Source of the DNA: Caprella mutica
Lineage: Eukaryota; Arthropoda; Malacostraca; Amphipoda; Caprellidae
DNA length: 64,000 bases
Direction of reading: 5' to 3'
Assembly: GCA_947561585.1 (NCBI GenBank)
Contig: CANNZV010003155.1
Location: 1 to 64,000 of the forward strand
In this document: positions 60,601-62,335 of the stretch, piece by piece
How the letters are laid out: each line of letters begins with the position of its first letter
How positions within the stretch are numbered: the first letter of the stretch is position 1
Program-made: the position numbers and the translations under genes
The notes under the pieces: model-generated
Told to the model about the DNA's origin: nothing
The model's database searches: none
What the model saw: the letters and a program-made list of their open reading frames with translations, nothing else

Positions 60601-61193
60601 CAGTTTTTTTCCAAATTTTACTTTTCAGTCAGAACATCTTTATAGATGTTCTGACTGTTTTCATTAAAATATTTCTAGATAAATCATTAGTTTTTAAACA
60701 ATTATTTTAAAAAATTGTTATTTCCAGGTATGACATCGTCCCAGTGGTATACGGAGGAGCTGACTATACAAATTATGCGCCTCCTAAATCCTACATCAAT
60801 GTTAGAGACTTCCATAATGTCACGCATTTGGCAAATTATCTTCACTATTTGAACAACAACGACACAGCGTACAAGGAATATTTCCTGTGAGTATAGCGAT
60901 TCAAATGAACTTGGTAAATTTAATATAAAATTCCAGTAGCTGAAACCTGAAAGATAATGATTAAAGATGTTTTTTTTTTATAACAACCAGTTGATTGAAC
61001 ATTCATTCATTCATTATGTTAATACAGATGGAAGGAGAACTACACACTCGTGAATATACCTGAATTCAATAAAATCTGGTGTGATCTTTGTGCTAAACTA
61101 CATCAGCCGGATATAAAAACTTACACTGATTTTGGTGCATGGTTCGACAAGTGTGAGAATCCGAACATGTTCCTATCTAGATTCCTTGTTTGA
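3526..61193 (+). CDS. alpha-(1,3)-fucosyltransferase (GT10 family, FucT-C-like), nine exons, 5' end missing
   Basis: The join of nine exons (3526-3629, 27367-27541, 27671-27769, 31401-31576, 31650-31790, 52820-52945, 53103-53288, 60728-60886, 61028-61193) gives 443 codons in one frame; residues below are numbered from 3526. The layout is that of a Golgi type II enzyme: hydrophobic anchor (about 2-19), variable stem (about 20-115), then the catalytic domain. Family landmarks are KKILLWNSFF (119-128), RYVFFLTESP (190-199), FNLTMTHRRDAD (217-228), KNKMAVWMSSNC (255-266), YKFYLSFENS (312-321), DYLTEK (325-330) and VPVVYGGADY (340-349). GT10 enzymes transfer fucose from GDP-fucose to GlcNAc in the Golgi lumen; whether the acceptor here is the N-glycan core or a terminal Lewis-type unit is not decided by these motifs. 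Possible N-glycosylation sequons include NLT at 218 and NVT at 366. No frameshift or internal stop was seen, so the gene looks functional. The initiator Met must lie in an upstream exon. Introns 1 and 4-8 are phase 2; introns 2 and 3 are phase 0. Confidence 0.9.
3825..4097. repeat. hairpin and short TIR MITE-like repeats
   Basis: ATTCACGATC near 3838 pairs with GATCGTGAAT near 3887, making a hairpin of about 65 bp. Right after it, GATTATTCACACACATCAG (from about 3909) pairs with CTGATGTGTGAATAAGCC ending near 4097, and AGTGCTT pairs with AAGCACT inside, giving a MITE-like element of about 190 bp. No coding sequence is present. Confidence 0.65.
4100..4550. other. AT-rich stretch without gene
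   Basis: Very AT-rich with overlapping TTAATTAAT words from 4390 on, which look like simple-sequence drift. No coding frame, no clear repeat boundary. Confidence 0.5.
4551..4941. mobile_element. 391-bp MITE with about 90-bp terminal inverted repeats
   Basis: TACTTTCCCGTTAAAATAAC at 4551 is mirrored by CGTTATTTTACGGGAAAGTA ending at 4941, and pairing continues inward through CAATAGAAATTGAATG and CCTCATAGTA for about 90 bp on each side. The centre is A-rich with no reading frame. A lone copy of the outer end (GTACTTTCCTGTTAAAATAA) sits at about 5019, which suggests an older or partial second insertion. Confidence 0.85.
5045..5475. repeat. degenerate tandem array (GGTAACTAGGTAGGTATTGA family)
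   Basis: About a dozen diverged copies of a unit of 30-40 bp built on AACTAGGTAGGTATTGATAA and ACACTAGTAG. The same family forms 22265-22335 and 22770-23295. In both places a tRNA-like SINE follows about 120-190 bp later on the same strand. Confidence 0.8.
5590..5735 (+). repeat. tRNA-derived SINE, copy 1
   Basis: The head has an A-box-like GGTTGAGTGGTAGCGTC and a weak B-box-like GAGTTCCTGTCCC, then a non-tRNA body (CATCACTTTATTTCTTTCC, GTATATAACAACATGTAAC) and a T-rich end. The body matches the copies at 23480 and, on the other strand, 46100-46252. It cannot fold as a complete tRNA, so it is called a SINE and not a tRNA gene. Confidence 0.65.
5740..6750. other. intron sequence without recognised features
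   Basis: AT-rich sequence with no exon-like frame, no motif of a known family and no tandem structure that I can see. ORFs are short and interrupted. Confidence 0.5.
6752..7150. repeat. 23-bp array of hairpin-forming units, about 16 copies
   Basis: Unit AAAACGTACTTATTACATAA plus GTA. Each unit holds ACTTAT-TAC-ATAAGT, a 6-bp inverted repeat with a 3-base loop, so the array is a string of small palindromes. The last four units decay, gaining AATAAGTTATTA insertions. It abuts the 28-bp array after about 55 bp. Confidence 0.95.
7205..9837. repeat. 28-bp array, about 94 units, with higher-order structure
   Basis: Unit TCTGTCTATTCCTATCTG plus TTAATTATTA. Single-base variants (CCGTTAATT, TTCTTATC, AATTATCATC) and a 5-bp insertion variant (GCCTAGTCTATTCC near 8115, 8264, 8714 and 9446) recur in order. 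The stretch around 8594-8714 repeats around 9326-9446, about 732 bp later, showing block duplication of roughly 26 units. Confidence 0.95.
9838..10378. other. intron stretch with a 20-bp tandem repeat
   Basis: From 10026 to about 10192 a 20-bp unit (TTATATTTTTATTCCAAAAA) repeats eight times almost without change. It creates a spurious 105-residue open frame of repeated Y-F-I-P-K words. The rest of the stretch shows nothing. Confidence 0.9.
11235..11692. repeat. about 440-bp interspersed repeat (CATATCGCTGACGTC family)
   Basis: It starts with CTGTGCTGGGAGTAAAAGGC, includes GAAGCAGTCAGAAAAGAAAA and ends near GGATTGAGCCCCTAAGGG. Other copies are at 22334-22762, 35628-36080 and 41303-41755, and a 5' piece lies inverted at 55258-55308. 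No A/B-box and no reading frame was seen, so its class is unknown. Confidence 0.75.
11835..12720. repeat. 0.9-kb fold-back with diverged arms (copy 1)
   Basis: The left arm (about 11835-12240) and the right arm (about 12300-12720) are old inverted copies of each other. Matching landmarks in reversed order include AGAAGTTGG, CCACCGCTTATGTTC, GCCCGGG(C/T)GGT and AAACTTTGG. It is moderately GC-richer than its surroundings and carries many ACCGCT words. The same structure is at 36955-37870 and 42630-43550. ORFs in it are shadows of the palindrome. Confidence 0.75.
13355..13800. repeat. GACCTTTGACC-type interspersed repeat inside the TIR element
   Basis: Homologous to 2500-3130 with the same order of phrases: CTTCGCCGCC, ATAATTTG, AAATTTGATCAAATGGTTCC, GACCTTGACATTTGACCTGA. 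Here the 46-bp expansion seen at 2683-2912 is absent. Confidence 0.7.
14555..15340. repeat. remnant of the GTCCC-rich repeat and unannotated flank
   Basis: From about 14580 to 14890 the sequence opens with GTACCCCAATTAAAGGAAAT and carries GTCC-, CGTCTT- and GGGAC-rich words; the same opening (ATACCCCAATTAA) begins the stretch at 23715. I see no gene between 14890 and 15340. Confidence 0.5.
15740..17290 (-). pseudogene. P-element/THAP9-like transposase remnant
   Basis: Reading the minus strand in several frames gives the ordered core of P-superfamily transposases: DEMYLQKCEEYVGG (about 17210), HKGIVCFMIVGLK (about 17125), KVSDNH-stop-SNVAD (about 16935, the second-Asp region), IYLFYDSVHLVKILRN (about 16830), and a C-terminal part with FDPSTRAAILKYFPNAQDSADF (16570-16500) and HVAGYI (about 16050). 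Stops (for example within VAE-stop and NH-stop) and frame changes show it is dead. The N-terminal THAP zinc finger was not seen. Active members cut and paste DNA using an RNase H-like Asp/Asp/Glu site. Confidence 0.75.
17400..17660. repeat. about 62-bp AT-rich tandem repeat, four copies
   Basis: Units carry AATAAATACTTGATAATAAA and GTTAATAAATAATAAAGATG. The array sits inside the P-like element upstream of its transposase remnant. The open frame on the minus strand is a repeat artefact. Confidence 0.85.
18219..18867. repeat. 27-bp minisatellite, about 24 units, open in all three + frames
   Basis: Unit ACAGCTATGTTTCATTCGTT plus ACAACCT. Because 27 is a multiple of 3 and the unit has no stop in any + frame, it yields long open frames (261 codons with repeated CFIRYNLQL; another with MFHSLQPTA). 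There is no start context, no splice signal and no unique flanking peptide, so I do not call a gene. One detached unit at 15370-15391, left of the P-like insertion, shows that the array was split by that element. Confidence 0.9.
19234..19685. repeat. 52-bp array with GGGAATATTCC palindromes (about 8 units)
   Basis: Unit includes GATCCCCTAACGATATCGAG and GGAATATTCCAGGAATTA, with the palindromes GATATC and GGAATATTCC. The reverse complement of the same array stands at 46384-46935, and related words fill 25175-25400, 27025-27147 and 33740-34070. Confidence 0.9.
19732..21758. mobile_element. fold-back element B: inverted arrays of a 16-bp unit
   Basis: The left arm (19732-19890) is ten copies of GGTAAATTCATCGC plus 0-3 bases; the right arm (21590-21755) is about ten copies of GCGATGAATTTACC, the exact inverse. 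The core is AT-rich and holds another fold-back (20410-21480). Flanks on both sides carry AAAGGGGGA, pieces of the GTCCC-rich repeat into which it appears inserted. No transposase. Confidence 0.85.
20410..21480. mobile_element. fold-back element A (CAATTGGGCCC arms), nested in B
   Basis: The left arm (20415-20500) has about six units like GACAATTGGGCC; the right arm (21355-21475) has about eight inverted units like GGGCCCAATTGTC. The core includes an isolated 78-codon open frame (20961-21197) without recognised similarity; it lacks splice or domain support, so its coding status is doubtful. Confidence 0.85.
21765..22170. repeat. degenerate GTCCCACG tandem repeat
   Basis: Units like GGGATGTCCCTCTCTGTCCC and CACGTCTGTCCCACG repeat imperfectly, about 20-30 bp apart. 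GC content is well above the surroundings. Related remnants lie at 14580-14890, 19695-19735, 23740-23880 and 25087-25170. Several overlapping open frames here are artefacts of the repeat. Confidence 0.85.
22265..23295. repeat. GGTAACTAGGTAGG array, interrupted by a 440-bp repeat
   Basis: Copies of a 36-40 bp unit (AGGTAACTAGGTAGGTATTG, GATAAACACTAGT) run 22265-22335 and 22770-23295. The break at 22334-22762 is a copy of the GACGTC interspersed repeat (starts GGGGTTTAACGTCTGCTTCG, ends TAGAGCCCCTGGGG). One stretch near 22975-23015 is inverted relative to the rest. Confidence 0.85.
23480..23625 (+). repeat. tRNA-derived SINE, copy 2
   Basis: A-box-like TGGCTCAATGGTAGAGTC, a decayed B-box region (GTTTGCGTTCC), then the shared body CACTGCATTTCTATCTCC and GTATATAACAATATGTAAC. 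It follows the GGTAACTAGG array by about 190 bp, as copy 1 does by about 115 bp. Confidence 0.65.
23883..25084 (-). mobile_element. mariner-like element, 1.2 kb, decayed, TA target duplication
   Basis: Ends CAGGGTGTCCCGAAAAAACC and its inverse GGTTTTTTGGGGACACCCTG pair for about 50 bp (through CGATACCCAAATTTCAA and GGCTGTAATT). TA flanks both ends. It is inserted in a remnant of the GTCCC-rich repeat, whose two halves continue on each side (TTGAATCCCTA and GCGAGGGACATC). A broken transposase lies on the minus strand. Confidence 0.85.
24190..24700 (-). pseudogene. mariner/IS630-type transposase remnant
   Basis: The minus strand reads DETTFHLNDKINYN (about 24640, first catalytic Asp region), then after a frame change NNLNGDRYLNLINYRIVPRL, NRTWLVQDGFRDV (second Asp; the family usually has QDGAPxH here) and PTRSPETINRRN (the PPRSPDLxPxDF region, changed). 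The frame breaks and loss of the His and Asp contexts show that it is inactive. Confidence 0.7.
25175..27147 (-). mobile_element. GGAATATTCC-type element end (family F), split by a LINE
   Basis: 25175-25400 plus 27025-27147 together equal the reverse complement of 33730-34100: same order of TTAATTTTGGTAT, ATCGAGGGAATAATAATTTC, CCTTGCCCTTCCCTTG, CGATATCATTTGTGGATATC and the terminal GGAATATTCCGGGAATAT-GTTACCT. The missing middle is filled by the LINE fragment at about 25405-27020. The other end of this copy is not recognised. Confidence 0.75.
25590..26985 (-). pseudogene. APE-type LINE fragment: endonuclease and linker, no reverse transcriptase
   Basis: On the minus strand, LMVMSFNVRSLFRKLEDLN and CISETWFDD (26780-26640) match the start of apurinic-like endonucleases of Jockey/CR1-type LINEs. 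GVSIFVNEKYNSR (about 26570), TLIVGNIYRPP (about 26480) and SNHFPILF (26260, the SDHxP motif with Ser-Asp changed to Ser-Asn) follow in other frames. The linker ends with LIVGNNELTEPHEIANAMN (25735-25680). Reverse transcriptase is missing and frames are broken. T-rich sequence at 25405-25430 may be the 3' tail. Confidence 0.75.
27367..27541 (+). CDS. fucosyltransferase exon 2: stem region
   Basis: Acceptor TTTCAG at 27361-27366, donor GTAAGT at 27542. It encodes residues 35 (split) to 93, hydrophilic and rich in Asn, Lys and Asp, as expected for the poorly conserved luminal stem between membrane anchor and catalytic domain. It carries an NNT sequon near its end. Conserved motifs are absent, so assignment rests on splice signals, frame continuity (phase 2 in, phase 0 out) and position 129 bp from exon 3. 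Confidence 0.8.
27671..27769 (+). CDS. fucosyltransferase exon 3: start of catalytic domain
   Basis: Acceptor CTACAG ends at 27670; donor GTGAGT starts at 27770. The 33 codons (residues 94-126) are basic and end in KKILLWNS, the first half of the conserved ILLW-type motif that opens the GT10 catalytic domain. The second half (FFQSK) starts exon 4 with no phase interruption. Intron 3 that follows is 3631 bp. Confidence 0.85.
27855..28140 (+). pseudogene. short repeat arm joined to a 3' fragment of the RLE-type LINE
   Basis: 27855-27925 has four units like GGTCATTTTATCCCCG (about 17 bp), resembling a fold-back arm without partner. From about 27935 the + strand reads TTEVYGSTNSLINKFIGR and then SNSEWLLRSRERM, homologous to the C-terminal end of the LINE at 32776-32850 (TTGPYGSTTSLIMK) plus its downstream part. 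It is only a C-terminal scrap. Confidence 0.65.
28298..29295. mobile_element. 1.0-kb Tc1/mariner-type element with about 200-bp TIRs
   Basis: GGGTGGGTCAAAAAAAGCGG at 28300 is mirrored by CCACTTTTTTTGACCTACCC ending near 29293, and pairing runs about 200 bp (through TTTGATTTGATATATCTCAG, ACTACTAA, GCGCAAGCATAC). TA flanks fit at 28296-28297 and 29296-29297. A + strand scrap near 28765-28800 (CCCCCAAGATCACTGGACAT) can be read as a decayed PPRSPDMTPxDFF transposase motif. Confidence 0.75.
29300..30595. other. intron 3 stretch without recognised features
   Basis: AT-rich, no tandem structure, no convincing domain in any frame. The small frame at 29787-29999 on the minus strand has no recognised similarity and no splice support. 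Confidence 0.5.
30600..30845. mobile_element. about 245-bp MITE with about 85-bp TIRs
   Basis: AATTTGTTATACTGCACAGA near 30616 is mirrored by GCACAACAAACTAGCGGGTATAAC; the pairing includes TACACTTCAT/ATGAAGTGTG and GACC-TGG/CC-GGGTC. The left end resembles 36480-36575 inside the TIR element (TTTACTGCACACTTCATGAT, ACTGGCAGGGGGTTCGG). Confidence 0.7.
30846..31400. other. end of intron 3
   Basis: No repeat or gene recognised. The pyrimidine tract is weak; the exon 4 acceptor is TTTACAG at 31394-31400. Confidence 0.5.
31401..31576 (+). CDS. fucosyltransferase exon 4, ending at a GC splice donor
   Basis: Acceptor TTTACAG ends at 31400. Residues 127-184 plus two bases of codon 185 include FFQSK, a Cys pair (147, 152) and ALVYHAWSEKLSLPRVR. 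The obvious GT donor at 31572 would put exon 5 out of frame. The site AG|GCAAGT, with GC at 31577-31578, restores the frame and joins LPRVR to SPHTRYVFF, the expected GT10 order. I therefore end the exon at 31576. Confidence 0.85.
31650..31790 (+). CDS. fucosyltransferase exon 5: core catalytic motifs
   Basis: Acceptor AATCAG ends at 31649 and donor GTGAGT starts at 31791. It encodes residues 186-231 flanked by split codons. It carries RYVFFLTESP and FNLTMTHRRDAD, the strongest GT10 signatures in the gene (compare FNLTMTYRRDSD-type motifs across animals). The 73-bp intron before it is the shortest in the gene; the intron after it is 21 kb. Confidence 0.92.
32061..32599. other. stretch between fold-back arm and LINE 3' end
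   Basis: AT-rich sequence with no recognised gene or tandem repeat. It may be core sequence of fold-back E or LINE 3' tail. Confidence 0.4.
32600..33736 (-). pseudogene. RLE-type LINE, C-terminal half with restriction-like endonuclease
   Basis: The minus strand starts at the element boundary with LPGKHVVELSCFDESLRS and SWVQATLPVGVGGLG, then after a frame change runs without stop to 32776. It has a C-x2-H-x-C-x-CG cluster (CEPHSCRCG), GLQDLSCKYSSGRHPRH, LEPPGLDRGDGKCLDG and LIWDCTCVDTF. This is the PD-(D/E)xK-like domain seen in RLE-bearing non-LTR elements. The PD of the expected RPDG motif is CLDG here (Pro lost, Asp kept). Similar coding continues past the stop to about 32640. It is the missing C-terminal part of the element at 47020-48960. 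Confidence 0.75.
35628..36080. repeat. 440-bp GACGTC repeat, copies in the tandem duplicates
   Basis: Begins GGAGGTTTGACCTCTGCTTG, includes GGCCATATCGCTGACGTCAA and ends AATAGAACCCCTGAGGG. The same piece recurs at 41303-41755. Both are colinear with 11235-11692 in the shorter element. Confidence 0.8.
36265..36945. mobile_element. small fold-back with GGTCATGAGCC / poly-C arms
   Basis: The left arm (36275-36420) repeats GGTCATGAGCC with C-runs; the right arm (36875-36945) has G-runs with GGCTCGTGATC and GATTATGACC in inverse order. Inside are GTCGGACTAATGG units (36605-36685) and pairs of GGTAGCTACTCTCAGTTAT. The second copy is at about 41940-42625. Homopolymer lengths differ between copies. 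Confidence 0.6.
36955..37870. repeat. 0.9-kb fold-back with diverged arms (copies 2 and 3)
   Basis: The left arm (36955-37340) pairs with the right arm (37395-37870) at roughly 65-75% by eye, with CACCGCTTATGTTC, GCCCGGG-GGTGATTAAA and CAAAGTTT as anchors. An identical copy lies at 42630-43550 and an older one at 11835-12720. Frames called inside it are antisense or palindrome shadows. Confidence 0.75.
38590..38860. repeat. GACCTTTGACC-type repeat (also at 44270-44540)
   Basis: Carries the same phrase order as 2500-3130 and 13355-13800, ending at CCAAAATCTAATCAAA. It is truncated relative to those copies. The about 1 kb that follows (38870-39860) shows no gene. Confidence 0.7.
46100..46252 (-). 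repeat. tRNA-derived SINE, copy 3, with good A and B boxes
   Basis: On the minus strand the head reads GGGTCGAGTGGTCAGCGTCG (A-box-like) and GGTTCGAGACC (near-perfect B-box), followed by the shared body ACTTCATTTCTTTCTCCATT and ATATAACAATATGTA. It is the best preserved head of the three copies and could still bind TFIIIC. It sits inside element F, next to the TIR element. Confidence 0.7.
46384..46935. repeat. 52-bp array with GGAATATTCC palindromes (about 10 units, inverted copy)
   Basis: Units read GGGGATCAACTAATTTTCAC and CCTGGAATATTCCCTCGATA, the reverse complement of the array at 19234-19685. It lies next to the right end of element F. The open frame at 46383-46697 is a repeat artefact. 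Confidence 0.9.
47018..48960 (-). pseudogene. RLE-type LINE, N-terminal half: PHD finger and reverse transcriptase
   Basis: On the minus strand the order is: PHD-type zinc finger (48840-48680: CSSC, CALC, WFHMSC, CVAC), a linker, then an RT fingers region with FGSAGGPDGLRPGHLK (48055-48000), a frameshift near 47900, DGGIRPIAVGNTLRRL, motif A VFLKVDMKNTFN (Asp present), GIQQGDQFG (family usually GDPLG) and the catalytic WYLDDAAL (about 47400). After a stop at 47112 a second frame gives FFLLRNVFSIPKLQYVLR, and the protein breaks at 47018, exactly where element F ends. The remainder is at 32600-33736. Frameshifts make it inactive. Confidence 0.8.
48961..50605. other. intron 5 stretch with solo transposon ends
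   Basis: GTCGGACACCCTGTA at 49052-49066 and GAGATACCCTGTATA at about 50019-50033 look like right-hand ends of mariner-type elements, but no matching left ends were found. GTAATAATATATT words recur near 50425-50520. No gene. Confidence 0.5.
50696..51955. other. intron 5 stretch without gene
   Basis: AT-rich. AGTAGGGTGGAGCGTTTTTT at 51316 resembles a mariner-type left end, again without partner. No tandem arrays or coding signals. Confidence 0.45.
51960..52156. mobile_element. about 197-bp MITE with GATCATCGCT-type TIRs
   Basis: AAAGGTTCGTTTTGCATACA at 51960 pairs with TGCATGCAAAAAGTTACCTTT ending at 52155; the pairing continues through GTTGCGATCATC and GCGATCA. It is a nearly complete fold-back with GC-richer arms than its surroundings. 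Flanking TA/TAA at each end could be target duplication. Confidence 0.8.
52157..52819. other. end of intron 5
   Basis: No repeats or genes recognised. It leads to the exon 6 acceptor ACCATTTCAG. Confidence 0.5.
52820..52945 (+). CDS. fucosyltransferase exon 6: donor-sugar binding region
   Basis: Acceptor TTTCAG ends at 52819; donor GTAACA starts at 52946. Residues 233-273 include KNKMAVWMSSNC and HTASQR, matching the family pattern in which K-x-x-x-AW-x-x-SNC begins the GDP-fucose binding half. Phase 2 at both ends keeps the frame across the 21-kb intron 5. Confidence 0.92.
53103..53288 (+). CDS. fucosyltransferase exon 7: FENS / TEK catalytic segment
   Basis: Acceptor TTCACAG ends at 53102; donor GTAATA starts at 53289. 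Residues 275-335 run from LVKALHKHLPIDIYGKCG through YKFYLSFENS and DYLTEKFF. The four Cys at 291, 296, 304 and 323 are typical of the animal family's disulfide-rich C-terminal half. Intron 6 before it is 157 bp. Confidence 0.93.
53335..53740. mobile_element. hairpin-ended fold-back (GTTCACGTCCCT family)
   Basis: TTCCTAGTTCACGTCC (53343-53358) pairs perfectly with GGACGTGAACTAGGAA (53372-53387). GTTCACGTCCCT (53693-53704) pairs perfectly with AGGGACGTGAAC (53714-53725). The outer parts CGGTAAATTC (53336) and GTTTACCCG (ending 53738) are also inverse. A third, partial copy (AGGGACATGAACTAGGAAGG) is at 53432. The whole unit is about 400 bp, 47 bp past the exon 7 donor. Confidence 0.75.
53741..55035. 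other. intron 7 stretch with a short tandem repeat
   Basis: At 54665-54780 four imperfect units of about 34 bp (AACAGACTCGTCTGGACTCT, GGGTGTAACAAAT) repeat. The rest shows no gene or recognised element. Confidence 0.6.
55672..56830. mobile_element. 1.16-kb mariner-type element with about 200-bp TIRs
   Basis: CAGGGTGGCGCAAAAAAAAG at 55672 is mirrored by CTTTTTTTTGCTTCATCCTG ending at 56830. Pairing extends about 180-200 bp (GTTTATTTTACAAACTATCA, TTAAGAGTTAC, CATCCTAC). TA lies on both sides. No transposase frame is left in the centre. Confidence 0.85.
56917..58072. mobile_element. mariner-type MITE with CAGTATGG(A)CCA ends, hosting a hAT MITE
   Basis: CAGTATGGACCAAAAAAAAA at 56917 is mirrored, less exactly, by TTTTTGTGGTCATACTG ending at 58072; TA lies on each side. 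Without the 0.72-kb hAT-type guest it is only about 430 bp. Confidence 0.65.
57236..57954. mobile_element. hAT-type MITE, copy 1 (719 bp)
   Basis: Ends CAGATGTGGGCAAA and GTGCCCACCCCTG form short imperfect TIRs of the hAT consensus kind. Flanking CTCTAGAG (57228-57235) and CTCTAAAG (57955-57962) are an 8-bp duplication with one mismatch. The body includes GCAGCACTCAGTGCTATTTT and CGGCACTGAAAAACACAACG. It is inverted relative to copy 2 at 61433. Confidence 0.9.
59611..60050. other. intron 7 stretch without recognised features
   Basis: No gene or repeat structure seen, apart from scattered TATATAATA words. Confidence 0.45.
60060..60295. repeat. CTTCTCCCACC minisatellite with 12-18-bp units
   Basis: A C/T-rich strand with units such as CACTTCTCCCACCTACA and CACCTTCATTTGCACC, changing gradually along the array. 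The minus strand gives a 90-codon Gly/Ser/Glu-rich open frame (repeated GGRS-like words) that I regard as repeat-derived because no start context or splice site fits. It is 430 bp upstream of exon 8. Confidence 0.8.
60728..60886 (+). CDS. fucosyltransferase exon 8: VPVVYGGADY segment
   Basis: Acceptor TTTCCAG ends at 60727; donor GTGAGT starts at 60887. Residues 337-388 contain VPVVYGGADY, APPKSYI and an NVT sequon, the conserved GT10 segment that closes the nucleotide-sugar site. It is separated from exon 7 by a 7.4-kb intron full of nested elements. Confidence 0.93.
61028..61193 (+). CDS. fucosyltransferase exon 9: C-terminus and stop
   Basis: Acceptor TACAG ends at 61027, 141 bp after exon 8. 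Residues 390-443 start WKENYT, contain WCDLCAKLH and end with TGA at 61191-61193. The WK-x-x-Y and C-x-x-C-x-x-LH elements are typical of invertebrate GT10 C-termini. The 3' UTR has no further similarity that I recognise. Confidence 0.92.
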
Positions 61194-61370
61194 ATTAAAT
61201 TTATGCACCCTTGTAAAAAAATATGGCATATCTTCTTGGCAATTGGTTATTTTTATTTGGTTATTTCGTATATTATATTATCTGAATACCACAACTTTTA
61301 AAGTTGTGTATTAGCGTATTTTGTCATCACCAGTTTCATAATCGTGAAGAAAAACTAATAGACCTTGTAA

Positions 61371-61376
61371 AATAAA
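61371..61376 (+). terminator. polyadenylation signal of the fucosyltransferase gene
   Basis: AATAAA lies 178 bp after the stop codon and before the hAT-type MITE at 61433. It is the first canonical hexamer after the coding end, so it is the likely 3' end signal; no transcript data support it here. Confidence 0.5.
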
Positions 61377-61432
61377 TGTATATGGTACAGTAGAACTCCT
61401 TTATAGTGAACTTCAACTAGTTCACTTTAGAG

Positions 61433-62116
61433 CAGGGGTGGGCACACGTTGTGTTTTTCAGTGCCGAAAGATGGAATATCAGTGCCAATTTTCTTTTCGT
61501 TTTCTAAATTACTGGGGATACTGAGTAATTATATATTGAGGTGGTATATTTAATTGAAGTACGAACATGTACAACGGTACATATTTTGCGCATAAATATT
61601 GGTAGTAGATTTATCATTTGCATTAAAAAGAATTAATAAATGATATATAAAGAGATTTTCTTAATGTGAAAATATCACAATAAAAACAAAAATAAGCTAT
61701 CTTGCATAAGTAATAATAAGTAACTCATAAATTCAAAGGATAAATTACTTACCTAACTTATTAGGTAAGTAATTTAATATCCCAAGACAAGCAAATGAAA
61801 GATGTAAATTTAACTGATCTTGATAAAAAGAGACAGAGGTAAATAAATTAAACACCGGCACTATTGTAAAAATAAACAAAAATTTATTATTTAGGGATAA
61901 AATTTACTATCAAAGTATCAAGGTCATTCATAACAAATATTCTGTTCTTCAATTAGTTGACCATGCACTTCTATATTATCCTTTTAATTTATAGAGCAAT
62001 CAGGGCTAAAAAAATTTAATTTTCTTTGGAAGAAAATATAGCACCTTTTCCCGGGTGGGCAGTGGTGCCGTTTTGAGTGCCAAAATAGCACTGAGTGCTG
62101 TATTTGCCCACCCCTG
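61433..62116. mobile_element. hAT-type MITE, copy 2 (684 bp), exact 8-bp target duplication
   Basis: CAGGGGTGGGCACA at 61433 and TTTGCCCACCCCTG ending at 62116 are the TIRs. CTTTAGAG at 61425-61432 and 62117-62124 is a perfect 8-bp duplication. The body is the reverse complement of copy 1 at 57236-57954, with high identity by eye and a few short gaps. No transposase frame, so it depends on an outside hAT enzyme. Confidence 0.95.
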
Positions 62117-62335
62117 CTTTAGAGGATTTACTCGATCTATCTACTATAAATGATTTGAGAGATGCATGGCAGACTACGCAAAATATTTTCTTTCTTTTTC
62201 AAGTAAATTCATTATACAACTCATTTCATTCCTTAATATTCTTAAAAATCAAAATGGTTTATTACAAATGACTTCATTCTGGGAGAGTTGTACTGGTAGA
62301 ACTTCTCTTTCGTGAAACACAACCAATTTACTATA

